A DNA stretch of 10,292 nt. Origin: Cyanobacteria bacterium UBA8803 (GTDB taxonomy: Bacteria > Cyanobacteriota > Cyanobacteriia > Cyanobacteriales > Coleofasciculaceae). A program made the position numbers and the translations under genes. This document shows positions 6,291 through 10,292 of the stretch, piece by piece. The notes under the pieces are model-generated. The model was not told where the DNA came from. It did not search any database and saw only the letters and a list, made by a program, of their open reading frames with translations. The stretch lies in contig DNXU01000637.1 in the NCBI GenBank assembly GCA_003505715.1, positions 3,384 through 13,675 of the forward strand. The letters are read 5' to 3'. Each line of letters opens with the position of its first letter. Position 1 is the first letter of the stretch.

Positions 6291-8021
6291 GTGCTTAATC
6301 AGGTTTCAGAAAAAACTATGCACTCCATCCGATGCGTGCTAGCAATGGGGTGGTTAGTATTAATTCTTTCTCTATTTTACGACCCAATTTCCCATCACCT
6401 CACCGACCCCAACAACCTCCTCAGCCCCTTTCGCGATCGCAATGGATGCGTTCTTGTACAAGGCGAGTGCCTTCCTGAAGGCTCTTATCCAATGGGAGCA
6501 AGAATTTTCTGGGGTATGGTCGTCCCCAGCGCTATTCTGCTCGTTCTGGTTTGCGGTCACGAGGCTTGGCGGCGTATTTGCCCTCTCTATTTTCTATCCC
6601 AAATTCCCCGCGCCTTGGGGTTGCAACCTCTCCTCAAAATCGATAGCAATCGCTGGTTAGTTCGCTACCACCTTTATCTCCAATTTGTGCTTTTGTTTAT
6701 CGGTTTGAACTGCCGGATTTTATTTATTAACTCCGCACGCCCAGTTTTAGGTCTGTTTTTGCTCTTCACTATCCTCTCCGCCATAACCGTAGTTTTCCTC
6801 TATGGTGGTCGCAGCTGGTGTCATTATGTATGCCCGTTCGGCATTGTGCAGATGGTACTCACAGGCCCGCGAGGCTTATTAGGCAGTGAAGCCTACAAAG
6901 CACCGCCCAAAAGCATTACTCAGTCCATGTGCCGGACTGTAGATGCAACAACTGGCCAAGAAAAAAGCGCCTGTATCAATTGCAAATCTCCCTGCCTGGA
7001 TATTGATGCTGAAAAAGCTTACTGGCACGACCTAGCCAAGCCGGGACGGAAATTAGTCCAATACGGTTACTTAGGACTTGTCATCGGCTATTTTATTTAT
7101 TACCGATTGTACGCTGGTAACTTCGATTACTATTTTTCCGGCGCTTGGACTCATGAACAGAATCAGCTAGCCACCCTTTTTAAGCCCGGTTTTTACATTG
7201 CCAATCACCCAATTGCTATTCCCAAACTCGTCGCTGCTCCCCTCACCCTAGCGTTTTGTGTGGGCATGAGTTGCTTGATTTGTACTCAGTTAGAAAAACT
7301 AACCCGTACTTATCTCAAACAGCATAACTCAACTATTAGCCGCGAACAAAGCTTGCACCGAGTCTTTGCCATTAGCACTTTTCTAGCCTTTAACACATTC
7401 TTCATCTATGGCGGTCGCCCAGAAATTCTCCGATTCCCCGTTCCCGTGCAACTTATATTTAACGGGTTGGTCATTTTTGTTAGCAGCCTGTGGCTTTATC
7501 GAACCTGGGGTCGCAGCGCCGAACAGCATACCCAGGAGAGTTTAGCCCATAGCTTCCGCCGCCAGTTGCAAAAACTACCCATCGACTGGGAGCAATCTCT
7601 GGCAGGCAGTTCTCTCACCCAACTTAAACCGAATGAGCTGTACGTCCTGACTACAGTTCTGTCTGATTCCACCAAACAAAACTGTTTTTTAATCTACAAA
7701 GGAGTGCTGCAAGATGGGTTAGAGGCAGGACGTTGGGAATCTGCTCAGAGTTTGGAAATACTCAAGCCTATGCGGCAGAAACTTAACCTCAGCGATGAGG
7801 ATCATTATGCAATTCTGACACAGATTGCTAACCAGAACCCCCACCTATTATATCCCCGTCATCCCAAAACCCCATCGACTCCTCCCAAAGCAAATCTACA
7901 ACCTTACCATACAACTCCTACAACAATCAGACGCCCGCTACAAGCGATCGCACCTAACGAGCGCACCCAGATTAGACGCAACCCAAAAGTACAACCAACT
8001 AGCGATCGCTCCACAACCTGA
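6291..8021 (+). CDS. Polytopic NapH/NosR-like 4Fe-4S membrane protein, 576 aa
   Basis: About eight hydrophobic segments are visible (near residues 16-30, 69-90, 125-143, 150-171, 255-272, 308-331, 355-373 and 383-403). Cysteines match the Fer4_5-type membrane ferredoxin pattern: RRICPLYF (Cys97-Pro), GGRSWCHYVCPFG (Cys177-X3-Cys181-Pro) and CINCKSPC (Cys228, 231, 235), with Cys214 nearby. Relatives (NapH, NosR, CcoG) pass electrons at the membrane. A soluble domain follows (about 410-520, LPIDWEQ...LNLSDEDHYAIL); I cannot name it. Residues 523-576 are low-complexity, Thr/Pro/Arg-rich. A second frame (from about 7825) also reads as protein-like here, so a frameshift near the 3' end cannot be excluded. 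The GTG start is supported by GGAGG at 6276. Between a flavoprotein and a ferredoxin reductase, it is probably the membrane electron acceptor or donor of the cluster (inference). Confidence 0.85.
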   Translation: MLNQVSEKTMHSIRCVLAMGWLVLILSLFYDPISHHLTDPNNLLSPFRDRNGCVLVQGECLPEGSYPMGARIFWGMVVPSAILLVLVCGHEAWRRICPLYFLSQIPRALGLQPLLKIDSNRWLVRYHLYLQFVLLFIGLNCRILFINSARPVLGLFLLFTILSAITVVFLYGGRSWCHYVCPFGIVQMVLTGPRGLLGSEAYKAPPKSITQSMCRTVDATTGQEKSACINCKSPCLDIDAEKAYWHDLAKPGRKLVQYGYLGLVIGYFIYYRLYAGNFDYYFSGAWTHEQNQLATLFKPGFYIANHPIAIPKLVAAPLTLAFCVGMSCLICTQLEKLTRTYLKQHNSTISREQSLHRVFAISTFLAFNTFFIYGGRPEILRFPVPVQLIFNGLVIFVSSLWLYRTWGRSAEQHTQESLAHSFRRQLQKLPIDWEQSLAGSSLTQLKPNELYVLTTVLSDSTKQNCFLIYKGVLQDGLEAGRWESAQSLEILKPMRQKLNLSDEDHYAILTQIANQNPHLLYPRHPKTPSTPPKANLQPYHTTPTTIRRPLQAIAPNERTQIRRNPKVQPTSDRSTT

Positions 8022-8082
8022 GTTGAAGCAATCAATACTTACTCCACGCGCCCCGAAACTAAGCATTCCATCATTTATATTC

Positions 8083-8089
8083 AAAGGAG
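8083..8089 (+). promoter_or_regulatory. Strong ribosome binding site AAAGGAG
   Basis: AAAGGAG is 7 bases before ATG 8097. It is the best Shine-Dalgarno sequence in the window and strongly supports the reality of the short gene that follows. Confidence 0.7.
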
Positions 8090-8096
8090 TTTCCAG

Positions 8097-8366
8097 ATGT
8101 CAGATAGTATCGAGTGCCCGAAGTGTGGCAAAAAAACCGTTGTCCAGCGCCAGAATGATGTCTACCAATGCCTTAGCTGCGATTTTAAGAAGGATTTTTC
8201 CCAACCTGCCAAACCTAAATCGGACAACAAGTTCTTATGGGTTAGCATTATTACCTTTATCGTCGCCTTATTCCTCTTAGGAGCCACAGACAATACCCCC
8301 AATACAACCCAGTTTGAACACTTATCATCTCCTGTGCCGGAACCTGTTCAGCCCACCAGGAATTAA
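8097..8366 (+). CDS. Zinc-ribbon protein with single C-terminal membrane span, 89 aa
   Basis: IECPKCGKK (Cys7, Cys10) and YQCLSCDFKK (Cys25, Cys28) form a CX2C-X14-CX2C zinc ribbon (or possibly a rubredoxin-like metal site). A charged linker follows, then one hydrophobic segment (residues about 46-62, FLWVSIITFIVALFLLG) and a short Pro/Thr-rich tail. The probable topology is ribbon in the cytoplasm, anchored by one helix. The Shine-Dalgarno sequence is strong. It lies 75 bases after the Fe-S membrane protein and 130 bases before the FHA-reductase fusion, so it is probably co-transcribed. It could be an assembly or scaffold factor for the membrane complex, or a mononuclear-metal electron carrier. 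Sequence alone does not decide. Confidence 0.8.
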   Translation: MSDSIECPKCGKKTVVQRQNDVYQCLSCDFKKDFSQPAKPKSDNKFLWVSIITFIVALFLLGATDNTPNTTQFEHLSSPVPEPVQPTRN

Positions 8367-8455
8367 TTATCCGCCTTCCCGCTAATGTGATTGCACCAAT
8401 TACGAACAAAAACATTAGACCTATTGCCAAGGTATAGATCCCGCCAGGAACCGAC

Positions 8456-8480
8456 TTCCCATTCCCCATTCCCCATTCCC
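8456..8480. repeat. Heptamer tandem repeat (TTCCCCA)n, about 3.5 units
   Basis: Units are TTCCCA (8456-8461, one C short), TTCCCCA (8462-8468), TTCCCCA (8469-8475) and TTCCC (8476-8480). This is the short tandemly repeated heptamer (STRR) type known from filamentous cyanobacteria. It lies 16 bases before the start codon of the FHA-reductase gene, so copy-number change could alter the spacing of its leader. A related, less regular tract in the opposite orientation lies just after the same gene (10000-10023). Confidence 0.7.
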
Positions 8481-8496
8481 GACGAGTAATAAAACC

Positions 8497-9999
8497 ATGA
8501 AAATTAAAGCTCTCAATGCTCAAACGGGCGAGTTCCACGAGAAAGTACTCATCCCAGAACCGGGAATTGCAGGCGAGTGTTTTATTGGCCGCAACCCTAG
8601 CTGTAGCTTAGTTCTAAATAGCCCTGATGTGAGTCGCATTCACGGCAGAATTTTTTACCAAAACGGACAGTTTTACTATACTGACCTCGGCAGTACAGAT
8701 GGCTCCCAAATTGATGAGCTAGATGTTGAAATTAATCAGAATTATATCCTCAAACCCGATCATCTGATTCGCATCGGTGGATATGTCCTGACGATCGCAC
8801 AAATACCTTTAACTGCCAATAACCCAAACCATGAGCCTCACAGTGACCCCGTTAAAGTAGCAACTCCCCCCCAGACAACAAAGTGGACTCTGCGCTGTGT
8901 CGAAGCGATCGATGAAACCCATGATGTCAAGACCTTTCGCTTCGTTGCCGATCCACCAAGACCCTTTACCTATCAGCCAGGACAGTTCGTCACCTTAGAT
9001 TTGCAAATTAACCAGCAACGGGTTAAACGCTCCTACTCTATTTCTTCGTCACCCTCGCGCCCCTATACTCTAGACATTACCGTTAAGCGAGTGCCACCTC
9101 CAACGGACGTACCTGAGGCTCCACCGGGCCTAGTGTCTAACTGGCTCCACGACCATATTAAGGTTGGCAATCAGGTCAACGTCAGCGGGCCAATGGGAAA
9201 ATTCACCTATTTGGCTCAGCCTTCTAATAAACTGTTGCTGATCTCCGCAGGCAGTGGCATCACGCCAATGATGTCCATGTCGCGGTGGATCTGCGACACG
9301 GCTGCTGATATCGATGTGGTATTTATCCACAGCGCCCGCAGTCCCCGCGATATTATCTTCCGACAAGAACTCGAGGCTATGGCCGCGCAGCATTCTCATT
9401 TTAAGCTGGCGGTGACAGCAACTCGCTTAGAACCCGGCCAAGCATGGCTGGGCTATACTGGCCGACTAAACCCATCCAGGCTGGAAGCGATCGCCCCTGA
9501 CTTTCGCGATCGCACTGTTTATGTCTGCGGGCCAAATTCTTTTATGGCAGGGATTAAAGCCATGCTAAAGGACTTAGAGTTCCCCATGCAGAACTATTAC
9601 GAAGAAAGCTTTGGTTCTAACCAGAAGTCAAGACAGCCATCCCGGCCAGAAACCAAGTTACAACCTGCCTCTGAAATCACTAAAGCAGTTAGGCACGAAC
9701 AGAGTAAGGCACCAAACGACCCACCAACACCTGTCTCAGGTTTACCCTCTTCTGAGTCCGTTATCATCTTCACCCAATCTGGTAAAAAAGTTGCTGGCGA
9801 TGGAGATGAATTCATTCTAGATCTTGCCGAACAAGAAGGCATCGAACTTCCCAGCGGTTGCCGCATGGGGTCTTGTGGTGTGTGCAAGCAAAAGCTGTTA
9901 GAAGGACGAGTAAATTATGATGAAGATCCTGGATGTGAGGAGGGATATGTACTGACTTGCATCGCTAAACCTGTGGGACGGGTAGCGATTGAGGCTTGA
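8497..9999 (+). CDS. FHA - ferredoxin/NAD(P)H reductase - [2Fe-2S] ferredoxin fusion, 500 aa
   Basis: Three domains follow in order. Residues 1-103 form an FHA domain (FIGR 29-32, SRIHG 46-50, LGSTDGS 64-70); Arg32, Ser46 and His49, typical for phosphothreonine binding, are present, but the usual Asn of GSxNG is Asp68. Residues about 128-372 are a ferredoxin-reductase-like FAD/NAD module: RSYS (178-181) for FAD, GSGITP (252-257) and CGPNSFM (344-350) for NAD(P)H. After a Pro/Ser/Lys-rich linker (about 373-417), residues 418-500 are a plant-type [2Fe-2S] ferredoxin with Cys455, Cys460, Cys463 and Cys488 (CX4CX2C...C). The reductase-ferredoxin part resembles Hcr/oxygenase-reductase proteins. 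The protein should pass electrons from NAD(P)H through FAD to the 2Fe-2S cluster and on to a partner, plausibly the Fe-S membrane protein. The FHA domain suggests kinase-controlled docking. There is no membrane segment, so it is cytoplasmic. Confidence 0.92.
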   Translation: MKIKALNAQTGEFHEKVLIPEPGIAGECFIGRNPSCSLVLNSPDVSRIHGRIFYQNGQFYYTDLGSTDGSQIDELDVEINQNYILKPDHLIRIGGYVLTIAQIPLTANNPNHEPHSDPVKVATPPQTTKWTLRCVEAIDETHDVKTFRFVADPPRPFTYQPGQFVTLDLQINQQRVKRSYSISSSPSRPYTLDITVKRVPPPTDVPEAPPGLVSNWLHDHIKVGNQVNVSGPMGKFTYLAQPSNKLLLISAGSGITPMMSMSRWICDTAADIDVVFIHSARSPRDIIFRQELEAMAAQHSHFKLAVTATRLEPGQAWLGYTGRLNPSRLEAIAPDFRDRTVYVCGPNSFMAGIKAMLKDLEFPMQNYYEESFGSNQKSRQPSRPETKLQPASEITKAVRHEQSKAPNDPPTPVSGLPSSESVIIFTQSGKKVAGDGDEFILDLAEQEGIELPSGCRMGSCGVCKQKLLEGRVNYDEDPGCEEGYVLTCIAKPVGRVAIEA

Positions 10000-10023
10000 T
10001 ATTGGGCAATTGGGAATGGGGGA
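10000..10023. repeat. Degenerate heptamer-type repeat (TTGGGCA/ATTGGGA/ATGGGGG)
   Basis: Immediately after the stop codon, about three imperfect 7-base units rich in TTGGG/ATGGG occur. They are the reverse-strand counterpart of the CCCCATT-type tract upstream of the same gene. This is of the cyanobacterial STRR kind, too short and degenerate for a firm call. Confidence 0.45.
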
Positions 10024-10047
10024 TGTATTTTCCTCAAATTACTGTAG

Positions 10048-10074
10048 GTTGGGTAGAGTGCAGCTCTACCCAAC
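10048..10074. terminator. Palindrome with perfect 11-bp stem, possible terminator of the redox cluster
   Basis: GTTGGGTAGAG (10048-10058) pairs exactly with CTCTACCCAAC (10064-10074) around a 5-base loop TGCAG, 48 bases after the last stop codon. No U-tract follows, so Rho-independent termination is doubtful. GTAGGTTGGGT-type palindromes are, from memory, dispersed repeats in cyanobacteria, so this may instead be a repeat element serving as a 3' mRNA end. Confidence 0.5.
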
Positions 10075-10109
10075 ATGAGCTAACTGCCCACAGTATACAT
10101 CCCGCCCGG

Positions 10110-10205
10110 AAATAATACCGAGTTGCGTTCGATCGTAGTAGCTTGGAAAGCTGGGGGAGCTGGGGGAGAGACTGTTAGCTCTTTGAACGCAACTTCGTAT
10201 TATTT
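10110..10205. mobile_element. MITE-like element, about 96 bp, with 20-bp terminal inverted repeats
   Basis: The left end AATAATACCGAGTTGCGTTC (10111-10130) and the reverse complement of the right end (10185-10204) agree at 18 of 20 positions; A10110 and T10205 extend the match by one. The interior has no coding capacity and includes a direct repeat AGCTGGGGG (10149-10157 and 10158-10166). If the target duplication is TA (10116-10117 and 10198-10199), the core would be 80 bp and of IS630/Tc1 MITE type, but the AT-rich flanks are themselves inverted, so the exact borders are uncertain. No transposase is present. Confidence 0.6.
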
Positions 10206-10292
10206 TGGCGATCGCACCAGCATTCCTCTCCAAACCACTCCCTCTCGATTTTTAGTCCATTTCAACTCTTCCCATTCCCCTTCGGCTACGCT
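10206..10292. other. Right-edge intergenic sequence without a recognisable gene
   Basis: It contains one HIP1 site (10208-10215) and a CTTCCCATTCCCC tract, and ends in CCTTCGGCTACGCT. That ending resembles the first arm of a common cyanobacterial dispersed palindrome, so the edge may fall inside a repeat. No coding frame or RNA gene is visible. Confidence 0.4.

Noticed and set aside
9130..9887. Minus-strand frames (9130-9399, 9597-9887) under the FHA-reductase gene
   Set aside because: They are antisense to conserved FNR and ferredoxin motifs.
1..10292. CRISPR array, tRNA, rRNA or riboswitch
   Set aside because: I saw no regularly spaced direct repeats of 25-40 bases, no cloverleaf and no known riboswitch core on either strand by eye.

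Overview
The window looks like a filamentous or colonial cyanobacterium. The octamer GCGATCGC (HIP1) occurs at 1025, 4178, 6433, 7944, 8002, 9487, 9506 and 10208; about 0.16 copies would be expected by chance in 10 kb. The encoded families and the heptamer and palindromic intergenic repeats fit the same phylum.

Left block (1-3906, minus strand): two tandem ATPase genes overlapping by one base (TGATG at 2543-2547). The upstream gene (3906-2545) encodes an N-terminal HTH-like region plus an AAA-like P-loop domain. The downstream gene (2545 to beyond the left edge) encodes a second AAA-like P-loop domain followed by three tandem copies of a roughly 206-222 residue lid/winged-helix module. Such STAND/AAA-like pairs are common in cyanobacteria with complex life styles and are often linked to signalling or biological conflict. 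The last 44 bases at the left edge (minus strand, a different frame) spell the start of ribosomal protein L21 in a non-cyanobacterial style, so the contig end is probably chimeric.

Divergent intergenic region (3907-4230): repeated and inverted TGCAC(C) elements, one small hairpin and one HIP1 site, probably holding the control region for both directions.

Right block (4231-9999, plus strand): five co-directional genes. They encode a 47-residue small protein, a vanillyl-alcohol-oxidase/p-cresol-methylhydroxylase type flavoprotein, a polytopic NapH/NosR-like Fe-S membrane protein, a zinc-ribbon single-span membrane protein, and an FHA - ferredoxin-reductase - [2Fe-2S] ferredoxin fusion. Together they look like an uncharacterised redox chain. 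NAD(P)H electrons (or electrons from the flavoprotein substrate) would move between a soluble reductase and a membrane Fe-S protein, with FHA-mediated phosphothreonine docking as a possible switch. This is inferred from gene content; I do not recognise the operon as a described pathway.

Right edge (10000-10292): no gene. It holds a heptamer-type repeat, an 11-bp palindrome and a roughly 96-bp MITE-like element with 18/20 matching inverted ends, then about 87 bases with little visible structure.
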